Source: Membranipora membranacea
Taxonomy: Eukaryota; Bryozoa; Gymnolaemata; Cheilostomatida; Membraniporidae
NCBI GenBank assembly: GCA_914767715.1
Contig: OU612066.1
Location: 4,099,001-4,163,000 of the forward strand
Direction: 5' to 3'
Length of the DNA stretch: 64,000 bases
Positions 1 to 11,650 of this stretch are shown piece after piece. Position 1 is the stretch's first letter. Each line of letters opens with the position of its first letter. The translations under genes and the position numbers were made by a program. Below the pieces are notes generated by a model. It worked only from the letters and a program-made list of their open reading frames with translations, was not told the DNA's origin and ran no database searches.

Positions 1-1200
1 TTCAGGTACAGCAGATGATTACATGAATCACATTAAGTATGCTATTTGAAGATTATGCTAGTATTTACGGTAAGCTTCATAAAATAGATGTTAGTCATGT
101 TGTGTCTCAGATTAAAAGTAAAATCACCTCAACAATCGGCGGTAGAGCTATTGTAAATCATGCAGTAATTAGAAAGCTAGTATTTCTGCGCTTCATTGTC
201 ATGATAGTTTGGCAATTGGTTTCTGAAAATTATGTATGGATTTTGAGGAGGAGAAGTCTTATGAAGGTACCCTATTTGGTAAAGAAGCTTATGTTGTAAG
301 GTTAGTTCAAACTATTTCAAAACTAAAGTTCAAACAAGGGAAGGGGGATCCATCGACTGTCAATGCCTTCTTTGCGGAGCGGAAACTGGACAAGAATCTA
401 ATAGTATACAGTATATATTCTTTTATTGATAAGGAGCTTGAAGTAGGTGGCTTGCTTGGTGAAACATTGACAGGGCCATGGATGAAAGCAATGTATAGGA
501 GGAAAGAAATGGTGAATCTGGACTGCTGTGAACTCTAACAATGTGTTGTCCGTAATCTAAGAGAGATAATCGCCGATCCCAGTAAATATGGAACAGAAAG
601 TTCCACTGTTTTGATTTGGATAACCCCGACGATGATCTTGTACATGATTCTTTATTATCTGGCACCCCTGATGAGATAAGCCTTGACCTAGCGAAGAGAG
701 CAGCAGAGGTATTTTTGAAAGTTGTAGAGAGTGATGTAATTAGAGCGTAGGTTGGTAGTGCCCCCAAACATTGTGGCAGAAAATATTTTAGGACTAACTG
801 ATAGGCTAATGGACAAGTGCTCTAATGCTTCCAGCTCTTATGGCGCATCCAAAACTATGTTTGCTATAAATTCACTGCTGATTACCTAGGTAATTCAAAT
901 AATGATATTGTGCTGGCTGTCAAATTATCGAGAGAGTTAATAGATAGGTCAAAGGTTCAGGAGCATGAGCTTTGTTTAGAGATTTAAAGGCAAATGCGTG
1001 TAAAAGGTCAGGAGCGTAGTAACGCAAATAGGAATAAATTCACTAGACTACTAAAATATTGTATTCAGGATGCTGCCATGCCAAATTTAGTGTTAAGGTT
1101 TCAGAGTAGAAGTTAATGGAACCCTAAAGTATGGATCTGACCCCCATATTGGGATCATGAGGGATCGTTTGATCAGGCTGATGACATAGCATTTGATTTG
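1..1200 (+). other. Degraded coding-like region, unrecognised
   Basis: Several short plus-strand frames (39-299, 236-538, then frames near 780-1110) read like protein but are broken by frequent stops and frameshifts. Around 236-538 the frame gives a lysine-rich stretch followed by a hydrophobic segment; around 900-1110 another frame is rich in charged residues. No motif of a family I can name is visible. The pattern suggests an old transposon ORF or a dead gene. No splice sites were found that join the pieces cleanly. Confidence 0.25.
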
Positions 1201-4200
1201 TGGTTCACATAGTTGAAGGTGATATTGTCATTCAACAATGAGTGTGTGAAGGTTATCTTTTGACTATGATAATCATAATTTAGGCTAAACAATACCACTG
1301 CAACATCTGTCTTGGGTCTCATTCTGTATCTCTGACAATGTTTGTTTGATACAACCGACCGGTTTTTTTCTTTGCTGAGGAGTGAGTAAGAGGTATGTAT
1401 CGGAGTGTGTAAGTGCTGTCTAAAATTATTTCAATGCATGAAATGAGATCCTGAGATTTCATATATCTCTTCCGTCAAGATTATTACCTCCCTATAAAAG
1501 AAGGCAAGCAAAAACCAGGAGGAGCATTTAAACATTGCCAAAGACACATAGGATCTACAGAAAACCTTTCAATTTAGGCAAAGTGGTTCCAAAAATACAG
1601 AAGAACCAAGTAAAACAGTGTGGAGATTATTTCTTAGGAATGGAAAAATTAGTTGCACAGCAAACATGTTATTATCCAGGCTGAACTTTCCACAAAAAAC
1701 TAAAGACGCAAGCTTTACTATGATTAAGTTGTCTTGAGTCAGCTATTTTAATTTACTGGAAGATTATTGGTCAGCACCTCCTTCAAAATTCATCATTTAA
1801 GCAGCAAGAGCCTTACAGAGGAATTACTATACTCCATCAAGGGTTAACCAGGGGAAGGCAATTTCTAATTATTCATGATCTGTACTACTCACCCTTGTAA
1901 CATTTATTATTTGTCAATCTTGAATAATCTCGGCATTGAATAAGAGTGATGACAATGATTGATGGTCAAAATTAACTAAGCAATGCCAAGATAAAAATTA
2001 TTTTCCTATGTAGTTGAGAATTTCTGCATTTCTGAATATCTCCATTGTTGATCATAGTCCCAAAAAAAAGCTTGCAGGTAAAAAGCCAAATGAATTATTT
2101 TAGCAAATTGAGAGCAGATAACTCCAAATTTACACAGCCCATTGTTTCTTATATGAGTTTGAATCCACTTGAAAAGTATATAAAAGTGGTTCAATAATGT
2201 GAGTGGCACTTAGGTGAGTTGGGGGAGTCTATTTTACACACCCATGCAGAAAACTTCATTCAGTCAAATGAATTTAAGCTTTATATATACCACTTTCCCA
2301 TCCCCCTATCAATCCTTGACCCAGTATAGTACCTATTATTGTAATTTAATCGGCTTGCTGTTATTAATTTAAATTTTAGGCGGACTGAGATGTATGTTCA
2401 GGTCAACATCTTTCCCACGGAAAGAATGGAGTTATAGCAAGTGGAAAACACATCGTACCAGGTGGTAAGTTTTGATCACATTCTCAAGGTTACTGATCAT
2501 AACTGATGCTGATTAAATAGGGATTGCAGAGTGAAGACCCCAAACAAGTTTTTGTAATTAGTAACAAATTTGTTGTCCGTATAGTGCTGCATCCCAAGAT
2601 ATTTGTCTTATCAACAACGCATATTTTGCCGTCATACGCATTATCTTGTCTTCAATTCTGATGTTCAAACATGCTTTCTTTTGTGTTTTTTTTAATGCTG
2701 CTATTGTGTTTGGGTTTTTTTTTCAGAGGTCTGCATTCATTAAATGGATGATTCCATTGGGCCTGTATAGTTAAAGAAATAACAATACTCTTGTTATTTT
2801 TGTTATACGTTCCTGCCATCCTGAATAATGGTTCACAAATATTTCTTCTGATGGCAGTGAAGTACCTCGGCACAGGTGCTAACAGTGTTTCTTTTATCGA
2901 CGCTAACTTTTTATCTGTCTACTCTCATGAATAAGTAATCGATCACAATTATTTCTTCAAAAAGGCAGTGATGTTGCAGCAGCCTTGTCACGCAGCCACG
3001 GGTTTTTGTTTTGGGGTGGCCTTGTATTTCTCGGTATAGTATGAGTCTGGTCTACATCACTTTGAACTTTGACTTTTGCTCTGTTCCATAGGCAAGTAAT
3101 TTAACTTTGTCATTTATCATATTCAAAATAAATATAAATATTGTAGTAATAATGTGAAAATATGGCCAAGTTAAAAACAAACTTTAACACCCTATGACTA
3201 TGAATGACCATGACCTTGACTAGTCTGAGAAATTGACGAGGCACACAAACACAATCAAATACACATCATGTTTGTGTGCCTAAAAAAAACAAAATCCCGT
3301 GGCTAAAGTTGCAAGATGGTCAAGGAGGCTCTCATGGTTTTTTATTCTGTCGTTCATTTCTCTGATGGTTTTCTTTGCTGGAGTTGATCAAGAGATTCAT
3401 ACATGTGTCTCCAAACTTAGTAATGAGCTGAGTTCCCTTATCTATCATATCAGTGAATAAAATTGAAATTGGATATAATTATTGAGGCACAGAATTGAAG
3501 ATGAAACATTCGGAGTTTGCAATAGCAACTTATAAAATGCACATAAATGATCTTTTTTTTTAAATTCAATAAGGTATCTAAGCTCAAAATATAGTTTCAG
3601 ATGTTTCTGCACTTGTATCCTGTGGTAGATTTGAGTGAGAAACTAGGAAAATGTTTTGCCGAAGTTTTCTCCGTAGGAGTTGTATCGTATTCCGAAGTTG
3701 GTGTCATCAAATATTTATGTTTTCATAGAAGGAATGCTAAGTTTTAACATTGATTTATGGTAATTTTATTGCAGGTTCATTCATTCTTGAAAAGAAAGAA
3801 AGACTATTAGGAGTCATTGTAAAGGTAGTTGTGGTTTTTTGACTTATTCACCATCATCCAAATTCTTCACGTAATAAACAAAAACACACTTGCCTTCTCT
3901 TATAAGCCGATTCAGGCGCTAGATCACCTCACACTATATATCAAGCATAGTAAACATATTTCAATATTTCAATATCTATTCCTCACATTGATACTCACTG
4001 TTTCGATATTCAATCGCCTCCCAGTGCTCAAAAATTTTTTAAGCTACCCCCTATGTCTCCTCTGCCTCAAACACGTCTAGCTTGGCATTGACAAACTGTA
4101 ATATAATATATCAGGATGAGGAGAATAATGTTTTTCAAAAATTGATTTAGTGTCAAAGGCCACCTTCATGTCATTCATGATTGATTTCTCTAGCACTCTC
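1201..4200. other. Non-coding stretch, no gene seen
   Basis: AT-rich sequence without a convincing exon or RNA gene. Open frames here (for example 2006-2209, 2652-2873, 3829-4080) have low-complexity, non-protein-like composition and are probably chance. Near 2985 a motif resembling half of the 58.36-kb palindrome occurs (GCCTTGTCACGCAGCCACG), which hints at a dispersed repeat. Confidence 0.4.
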
Positions 4201-4202
4201 TA

Positions 4203-4604
4203 TCAAAGCAGAGGTTTATGGAACAAATGCCATGTAATCTTGAGGCTTGTACAGACACTTTGAGCAATATTAAATAATTGTTCCTTGCTTTTATACTGGC
4301 ACACAGCCATCTGACCAGACAATGATTTATTGGTAATGTTAGGGTAATGGATGGTGAGGGCCTCTAGGTATTTCATAAATACCCTCGCTGTAAATAATTT
4401 CTCACTTTCACTCTCATAATCTTTCCCTAAACTCTTTTTTAATGCCCTTAAGACCTCATCTTTGACCAACAATAACTTTCCCTTGATGAGGGAGTAAGCT
4501 GGCTGAGCCAATGGACGAGCCGTACCAGATGTGCCTTGACTGGCAACTTCTATTACATCTACTTTCATATCCTCACCACCCAAGGGGACAATTGGGGATA
4601 CCAA
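4203..4604 (-). pseudogene. Unrecognised ORF, 3' part of a multi-ORF mobile element
   Basis: A 133-codon minus-strand frame with protein-like composition (acidic and lysine-rich middle, few rare residues). It lies directly downstream of the coiled-coil and zinc-knuckle frames on the same strand, so it is most easily read as part of the same decayed element. I do not recognise the domain and propose no function. Confidence 0.3.
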
Positions 4605-4724
4605 AACTTCCTACAGGGGCTCAAGGGAACTAGATCTCTTAGAGGATACGACTATTGTTGACAAATCCCATGTCCCACTTTTCTCACGACACTCTCATTT
4701 CCCTTGACACTCTTGGGCGACTCA

Positions 4725-5009
4725 CTAACGTAAGCACTTTTTTACTATATTAATAAAGTCCTGGGCTTTACCCATTGCCTCTTCTTTTCTTTTTTCTGAC
4801 TCTTGAGCGGCCAAAATCTTGGATCTCTTTTGCTCACACTCAGTTTTTCTGATCTTGTACCAGTCGTCCAGTCTACTTATACTCTCCTCCAGGTCCAACA
4901 ACTCTCTTTTCTCACGATTACTTTTAAATTGGTCAAACATATCAACCAGATTGTTTGCATCTCTGCAAGGTTGTGAGGGGGATGGGGATGGAGATAACTC
5001 CCACAGCAT
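4725..5009 (-). pseudogene. Coiled-coil ORF following zinc-knuckle ORF
   Basis: The minus-strand frame is rich in E, K and R with leucine/isoleucine spacing typical of a coiled coil (about residues 25-80). It overlaps the end of the zinc-knuckle frame (4942-5409) in a different frame, so a frameshift near 4980 probably split what was one Gag-like protein: N-terminal zinc knuckles followed by a coiled coil. This joining is inferred. Confidence 0.35.
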
Positions 5010-5409
5010 CAGCTGTACGCTTTGGGCACACTTTATTCACGAAACTGACACCAGCATCCGTCAACTTTTTTCTCAACAACTCTTTCGGAGGGTACTCTTT
5101 TATGGGAATCACTTTTGCCACTTGCCTGGATGGTAGATTGCTGCTCTCCACTTTTCGCAAATTCCACCAGTTGGTTTTGCCGGTCTTTTCCAAAAAGCTT
5201 CTGCTATAATACTCTGGGCATTCGTATTTGAAGTGACCTGATTCCCCACAAATCAAACACATGGCTTTTGGACATAACTTTGTCAAATGCCCCATAACAC
5301 CACAACTCTTCATTGCACACTTGGCTTTAGGGCACCACCCATATGCATGCCCTTGACTACTCTCTTTGCACAGTGGACAATAAGCCTGTCCTCTGCTGGG
5401 TTCTGACAT
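4942..5409 (-). pseudogene. CCHC zinc-knuckle protein, Gag-like, of a mobile element
   Basis: The 155-codon frame starts at a reasonable ATG and shows three zinc-knuckle-like motifs within the first 70 residues: CPLC-x6-H-x4-C, C-x4-C-x4-H-x4-C (CGVMGHLTKLC) and a canonical CX2CX4HX4C (CLICGESGHFKYEC). Such modules bind nucleic acid and are typical of Gag or Gag-like ORFs of retroelements, but also occur in cellular RNA-binding proteins. The knuckles are followed by a basic region and then a frameshift into a coiled-coil frame. Neighbouring minus-strand frames include an integrase-like domain at 6404-6751, supporting a mobile-element origin. Confidence 0.5.
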
Positions 5410-5560
5410 CTAAGATTATTCGTTTCGATTGTACATGAGGGATTTTCACTAGGCACCTACAAATAAACAAAAAATAAAACCAACCATTAGTCATCTGCAA
5501 CACTACTTTTAATCACTAAAGTCACTTTCATAAGCAAAATGTGCCTATCTTTTGAAGACT

Positions 5561-6179
5561 TCAGAAGTCAACCTCACCTGGTAGGCTTAGTAACAGCAGG
5601 TTTAATCTTTTTTGTGTTACTTCCTTCAGGTAATTTTTCAACAATAACAGGATTATTTTGTCACTTTCATCATCTTTAGTAACACTATCCAGATTGGTAT
5701 CATCTAAGGTGGGTTGACTTAAAGTTACCACCAGCTCTTCGTCATAACTGATATCCAAGCTTTCAGCATTAGTGTCACTAGGCAACTCATTAGAATTTGG
5801 CATATCGGCAGCTTTAGGCAAAGAACAAGCATCGCCCTCCGGCTGCAAATAAACAAGCTGCTCAAGCCTGGCGCATCACACACAGCAGGGTTTAAATTGA
5901 ACCTTTTACCTGTATTAACAGCGCTATCATTATTCAAACATTAACCCTGTGAATCACAAAACCAATCCAGAGGAAGAGGGATATTCTTATCCTCTTCCCC
6001 TCTATATGCAAGGCAGCATAGATATTGTCACATTTTGTAATTACCAACAGATCGTTCTGCTTATCCATTGCGCTGAGGATATCTAGGATTACTAAATCTT
6101 TGATCAAAACCCCTGCTCTCAGTTGTTCCGGGATGTCATGCAGGTTTTCAGAGTCTGTGATGGTGGTTTCTGCCAGCAC
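5561..6179 (-). pseudogene. Acidic ORF fragments between integrase-like and Gag-like ORFs
   Basis: Three overlapping minus-strand frames (5561-5848, 5725-5937, 5934-6179) look protein-like but each is short and they are in different frames. The first is acidic and rich in D, E, S and T; the last has a compact globular-looking composition. They sit in order between the integrase-like frame (6404-6751) and the zinc-knuckle frame (4942-5409), so I read them as frameshifted parts of the same element. No named domain is recognised. Confidence 0.3.
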
Positions 6180-6403
6180 AGGTATAACATTCTCAATACG
6201 ATATAGATAGCATTCTTTTCCAAAGATCTGTGGAATTTCCCAAATTACATCAGGACTGTTTCACATGGGAAGCTGGACATCATTCCCCTGCTTCCTGATC
6301 CTGTGGGCATTTGTATGTCATCTGGTAGTTGTTGAGTGATGCTTGTGATTGCTGATTGAATGCCATTCATAGTTCATACAGCCTACTTATCTACTGGATT
6401 GTT

Positions 6404-6751
6404 CTAAATGAGATGACCGTTCATCTCCAGAGCATATAGCACTGCTCCAAACTCGGGTGTGTCTGGGTGTGCCACCATCTGACTCCAAAAAGCCTCGATT
6501 CTCTCATTTAACTCCCTTTGCATCAGTATTATTGGTAAATGCGGTATCACATTATACCTATCTCCACACATATCTATCATCAGTTGAGATGGAAGGCTTT
6601 TAACAGCATTGAGCTCGGCTATAAGCCAGTTGACTATAGTTGAATTCTTCCTGCTAAACGAGTCAATGATGCTATAAACATAATGGCTAGTGTCCAGTGG
6701 TTGGACTAGCTTTTCATGTCCGTCAAGTGCACACAGCCAATTTGGACCCAT
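6404..6751 (-). pseudogene. Integrase (DDE/RNase H fold)-like domain of a mobile element
   Basis: The frame contains the spacing of the animal/fungal integrase family whose core reads 'W..D.H.KL...........IDGFSR': here CALDGHEKL (first Asp), IIDSFSRK, LMIDMCGD (second Asp) and NERIEAFW (matching the NQRIERxW block that carries the catalytic Glu). These would be the three catalytic acidic residues of a strand-transfer enzyme. The domain is only about 115 residues, has no intact extensions, and is flanked by frameshifted frames, so the copy is almost certainly dead. Assignment rests on motif memory, not on a search. Confidence 0.45.
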
Positions 6752-6883
6752 AAGGTTAGTTGTGAAAGAAAACGGGATCTACACTCTCCCGGGCTTTAGG
6801 GTGATATCAAATGTAGCCTTTTCATGGGTCGGTAAAAGCATCACTTTACCGATAGTCTGATTCGATCTCGTATAGTCTCACAA

Positions 6884-7277
6884 TCACCACCAAAGATTTC
6901 GCAAAAGCATAACCAGTTGGTGCATCGTAACCACGCTATGATTGTAAAAGTGAGATTGGAGCTCCCCGGAAGGGCGGCAGTTATAATTTTCTACAAAGTC
7001 CACAATAGCGATGCCCTTATTTGGTCCAGGTCCCATAACATTGTTTGCAACAGGTTGTCTGGGATATAGTATTGATGTCATGTTTCTGGTAGGAATCATC
7101 ATAGTACCGAAACATTCTTGGGCCTTCTTTCTCGTGTTGGTGACTTGTGCCTTTCTTAGATGTTTCCCTTTCTGTTCTGCTCCATTCTTCTTCCCCCTCA
7201 TGGTAAGAGATTTCCTCCCTGTCAGCATCACTTACCCAATCTCTGAGAAGGGCAGCTATTTCTTTTCCTGGTGACAA
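6884..7277 (-). pseudogene. Basic N-terminal fragment upstream of integrase-like domain
   Basis: Two overlapping minus-strand frames (6884-7231, 7017-7277), the first lysine/arginine-rich and the second rich in glutamate as well as basic residues, lie directly upstream of the integrase-like domain on the same strand. Position and composition fit a DNA-binding N-terminal part of the same element, but nothing specific is recognised and no single frame is intact. Confidence 0.25.
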
Positions 7278-8170
7278 TCACCACATTCCATTTTACCAAA
7301 TGGTTTGTATTGGCTAAGGCTAAGGCTGATGGGAGATGGTTATTCGATCTATATATGGACTGTGTTATTGCACCAACAAGAGGTCAAACATTTTTACATA
7401 TCTCACATACAGTTCGATTTAGCTGTTGAAAGTGGTGAGACCGACTTCGGTATACGGACTTACAAATATAGCAAAGACCTTCTTTATGTCACTGATGTCT
7501 TGATACCACCTCAATACTATTACTGAACTTAACAACTGCCTCCAGAGTATCCTTAGAAAGGTTAGGATTACTTCCCATCTTGGAGGAATAGTTGGAGTGT
7601 GTGCAGGATATCCTGAGAGTCTCACGCACTAATAAATCATGCACTCCTTCTATCTGCAAGTGTGTAGTTGTGATTGTGACGTATATGTATTCCATATTTA
7701 TTCTGGAGCAGATTAAGCCGGGGACTTATATCCAGAAACAAATAAACATACATGCATGAAGCTACAGATTTAAAAAAAGATGAGGCAAAAATTAATTTAG
7801 AAGCAAGCATACAAATTATAAACAGTAGAATTTACTAAGAAAACTAAAATTAGACTAATATTAATACACGCAATACTTTAAATCAGTAGGTCATCAATGA
7901 AAAACATAAAGCAGATACATGTCAAATAAAAACCAAAAAAAATAGGTATCGGTATGAAATTCAGAAAATTAGCAATGAAGATGGTGGCTCTTTATGGTGG
8001 ATTCAAATGTGGGAACTGCTGAGCATACCTAATGTGGTATAAATTTGTTTGGCACCAAAATTAAGATGGCAAATCTAAAATTGTCTTTTGATAATTGCAA
8101 TCCTTCTCTTTTAGAGAAACGAGTTACGCTAGTCAATTTTTTGGGTAAAAGTTCGCAATCAATGATTGGC
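7278..8170. other. Non-coding stretch, no gene seen
   Basis: AT-rich sequence with only chance open frames (7305-7526, 7419-7695). I see no exon, tRNA or repeat boundary here. Confidence 0.35.
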
Positions 8171-8176
8171 ACCAGA

Positions 8177-8515
8177 TTATTTTTTGTAAAATGTTAAGAG
8201 ATAAAGGTATTCAAAACGAGTTATAATTTTAGGGATACTGTATAGATGCCTTGTCTCATTATTTGTTCGGTTAGAATCAATTATTCTCGATTTTCTGAAA
8301 CTCCTTTTTATATGGTCATTTGTGGAATGCATTAAAGATGCACAATATTGCAGATGATAGACTAAGACCAGTGTATCAGAGGCGAGCCAGCTGGGGAGAT
8401 AAAAACTTTCTGTTACGTTGAAAGTTTTTGACATCGGGTATAACTTTTGTTTTACTTTCTTTATGTAACTTTTAAAATTCAATTTGCTGTCCAACACAAC
8501 CCTTAAGTATTTTAT
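8177..8515 (-). pseudogene. LINE reverse-transcriptase C-terminal scrap
   Basis: The minus-strand frame, extended a few codons upstream of its ATG, begins with KYLRVVLDSKLNFKSYIKKV, the typical block after the RT palm of non-LTR retrotransposons ('LGV.LD..L.W..HI..V..K'). The following residues fit the thumb/connection region with a 'L...LVYHLQYCASLMH' stretch. It is a truncated, dead fragment. It resembles in position the other LINE pieces at 15536-15922 and 28845-30265. Confidence 0.6.
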
Positions 8516-8946
8516 TTTTTTCAGATTCAGATTTCAGACTCGTGTTTCTAAAATTCAAATCAGGGATAGAGATATTATCATTACATCAGATTTGACACTA
8601 TTTAGCACTAGGCAATTTGAGTTGTACCATTCAGAGGCTTGAACCATAGTATTTTCCATTGTATGAGTAGATTTTATGGGATTATCATTATTGTTATTTC
8701 TTTACTTAATGCACTCATGCTACCATTAGGATGAAGACCTAGTTATCTCATTGTTTTACATGAGACTGACTATCTATTGTATAGACTGCAAATCTATTCA
8801 ACTGTTAACATTGGCATTTCTTAAGAGTAGCAGTTCAACAGCCTGGCCCATTACCTCAAGGATCGTGATCACCTCTCTCGCTCTCTATAGGAGATAGATT
8901 CTGCCTTCGGAATCAATTTTGAAATCTACAGAAAAACTCATTAACA

Positions 8947-10431
8947 TGATATATCGCCTTTTCAGTTTCTCAGGAACTACTTGTCCCATCTCAAAAATTC
9001 CTTCACTGACACGTTGCCAGTAGTCTGGCTTATGTTTAAAGGGCAACCAAGGTTTCAAACAACTTCTCATTGATGGCCATTGATTAATAGCAGATTGCAC
9101 CTTCTGCATGGGGAAAAAGACAAAATGATTATTCAGCCAGAATTCATGTGAAACATTTCTTCCATCAAGGTACTCAAACTCAGCTAAAAGAGAATACCAC
9201 ATAGCAGTTTCCTGTTCCTGTTATTATTTAGCCTGTGCTCTATAATTATTACAGTAAAGTCTTGGAACCTCCCCTAAACTGAAGTGTTACCCAGCTTAGA
9301 GTCAGCAACTACTTTGAGTTTTGCATCGCGTAATGCACAAAGCTGATGCTGCCCAGCACATTATTTGCTACCCATTAATGCATTGCTGCGAAACCTTGGT
9401 TGCCCTTTAATATCGCGAAATTTTTTAAACCGCATGTTTCTGGCTTGATTAATTGTACATTAACTAAAATACATTGAAAACATATAGGCAGCAATGGGCC
9501 AAATGATGCAGTAAATTAAGTTAAGCAAAAGCGTGATGAAAATCTATGCAGTGTTACATGCAAAGTACATTGTGTACAACAATGGATCACCTTTTTTGGG
9601 TGATTGTTTAGCATCGAAAGAGAAATGTTTATGCTCATAACTTCTCAACTATTGAATTTATCCTCAAACGACAATGACAAAACCTCAGAAATACTCTCTA
9701 GTTAAATGGAAGCTAATGTGTATAACATGTTCTTTAACCTATTTTCAGCTTTTTGGCTGGAGAGGAGTGCATGTTTTGGACCAAATAAAGCGGTTTTAGC
9801 CACAAAAATCCAAATATCTCAAAAAGATGTAAAGCCATAATCAACAAGCACTTCGACCAAAACCTAGACATTCTCCTGCTGTTCATCATGCTGCCAACAA
9901 ATTTGACTGACATCTTTCTGAATTTCTGAATTTTGGCTGGAAAATTTTGACCTAAATAAGTTAAAATTTGCGATATTGTCTGTTACAGTTGTGATAACCA
10001 GGATCTGTAAAGTGATAAGATAATTGATGCAAGTGACAGTACAAGACCAAAATGGTATAATAAAGTGGAAATTTTAGTTTCTGCATTATTGGGGTCGCAT
10101 GTAATGAGGGGTCAGAAATGGCCCTATAACTATTGCAAAAATCAATTTCAAGTCTCAAAGACAGGAGGCCTAAAATCATAAAGTTTCACTGAAATGTCAC
10201 TCCTCCAGTTAGTGCCATGCCTCTTCTATATGGTGACAGCATAAACTAATCAAATACCTCAAAAACAAGGCACAGAGGGCTCAATTTAAAAAGGGCACTT
10301 TTTGCCCCAAAATAAACTTCCAGAGGTCACTGTGACTCAACGTCAAATATTTGGGAGGTTTCAACTGTGAAAATAACTATTAGACATGATCACCAATACA
10401 ATATTAAAATGTTTTAAAAAGCGATATATCA
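8947..10431. mobile_element. Non-autonomous DNA transposon, copy A, containing a MITE
   Basis: Bounded by inverted ends: left TGATATATCGCCTTTTCAG, right the complement of TGATATATCGCTTTTTAAAA. Without the inserted MITE at 9040-9406 it is about 1.1 kb. The same sequence recurs in opposite orientation at 26636-28419 (copy B), where shared segments include the regions 9420-10440 (A) against 26640-27380 (B). No transposase frame is visible, so it depends on another element. No clear target-site duplication was found. Confidence 0.7.
9040..9406 (-). mobile_element. TTAA-flanked MITE, copy 1 (inside transposon copy A)
   Basis: A 367-bp element with terminal inverted repeats AGGGCAACCAAGGTTTC, flanked on each side by TTAA (9036-9039, 9407-9410). 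A second copy is at 23527-23903. Copy B of the host transposon has the uninterrupted TTAA at 27373-27376, which is the pre-insertion site. TTAA duplication is the hallmark of piggyBac-superfamily transposition; the ends do not obviously match the classic piggyBac CCC start, so the superfamily is inferred from the target only. It encodes nothing; the 105-codon frame 8885-9202 crosses its edge. Confidence 0.75.
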
Positions 10432-11400
10432 CACATATTATTTTCTCGCCTAAAAAGTTGTCTGGTGGTAGATGCATAAGCAACAGCTATAACTTAATTA
10501 CCATTAAAGCTACCATCTGACGGAGTTCAGGTGTTTGCTTGTAAAATCTTCTTTGAATGCAAATATAATATTACATGTTATGTAATACCTACTGTACAGT
10601 ACACCCACTCACAAATAGGTATGTAGTTGAAAAGGGCTGGAGCTAGGAGTAACATGAGGTTGAGTTTTGATGTTGTTTGACAGTGTTTACACCCATTGAG
10701 CTCAGGTTGTTGTGCGTAAGAATATAGACCAAAGGATAACCCAAATACAATGATATCAGCCAACATCACATCTCCCCTCTTTAGTATGCTTACTTGACAC
10801 TCGGGCTTACAACTCTCTGGAGATGTGTGTTAGGTGATTCACTCATCAATAAGTGCCTTACAATACAAGATCACAAGATTGGATATGATTTCTAAGCTTG
10901 CTGTCTCCACTGCAGACTTGGAGCCTATGATTGACGGGCAGCTTCAAAGTAAAAAAAAACTTTCAACAAATTCTTTAAATTTCAGAGGATTTGTGAGCAT
11001 CTTGAGAACTTACGAGCTTGTATAACATTTAGAGCACTTTAAAATTAAATGCAAGCTTTTGCTCGAAAAAACCATTTTTTAGAGGGATAATTTCAAGTTG
11101 TCTTCCTCTTGTCAAAGTAAAGACAATCCTTAAACTTTCTTATATCAGAATCTTCTTAATTGACAACTGTCATATTCATATTGGCAGGGGAATGAAAGCT
11201 TTCACAGTTTCAGTCAGTTGCATGCAGCTTGCTAGTGCACTGATCTCTCTGCATTTGGGTCACCGCCTGTGAACATCCACCTCCTCCCCTTAAATTTCAC
11301 CTCCTAAATTAGGTGATGAATATAGCATATCCTGAATGAATGCTGAAATTGGAATATTTCTATTGTAGAATTGTTACCTATTGTCCTATTCATAGTCTAC
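10432..11400. other. Non-coding stretch, no gene seen
   Basis: No exon or RNA gene recognised. Small open frames at 10578-10769 and 10834-11025 have no protein signature. A short imperfect dyad of the form TTGTCTTCCTCTTGTC..AAGACAA lies near 11098-11128 and related strings appear near 33300, 37975 and 41095. Confidence 0.35.
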
Positions 11401-11436
11401 TCTGATGATACATCAGCCTGGCCGAAGTGACTGACT

Positions 11437-11650
11437 CTTCTCTGCCAATATGTAGGTCCAGACACCTGTACGCCCTGGTAACTGCTATGCTCTGCTCGGG
11501 TATGAAGGCCCAACCATTCTCTGCGGCTATATAGGTCAGATGACCTTACGCTCTGGTATGCTCTGCTCGGGTATGAAGACCCATCTATTCCCTGCGGCTG
11601 TGTAGGTCATGTGACCTTAAGCTCTGATGAGCTCTGGTGCGCTCTGCGGT
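11437..11650. repeat. Tandem repeat, about 71-bp unit
   Basis: Two good units begin at 11488 and 11559 with TGCTCTGCTCGGGTATGAAG and end with TAGGTCA..TGACCTTA.GCTCTG; a diverged partial unit precedes them (from about 11437) and a degenerate partial unit follows (to about 11650). The block is markedly more GC-rich than its surroundings. Part of each unit holds the inverted pair AGGTCA..TGACCT. Confidence 0.7.

Noticed and set aside
8885-9202. 105-codon minus-strand ORF with protein-like appearance
   Set aside because: It runs from inside the MITE across its TIR into the host transposon, so its upper half (about 9040-9202) is absent from copy B; the other MITE copy has stops and shifts in it.
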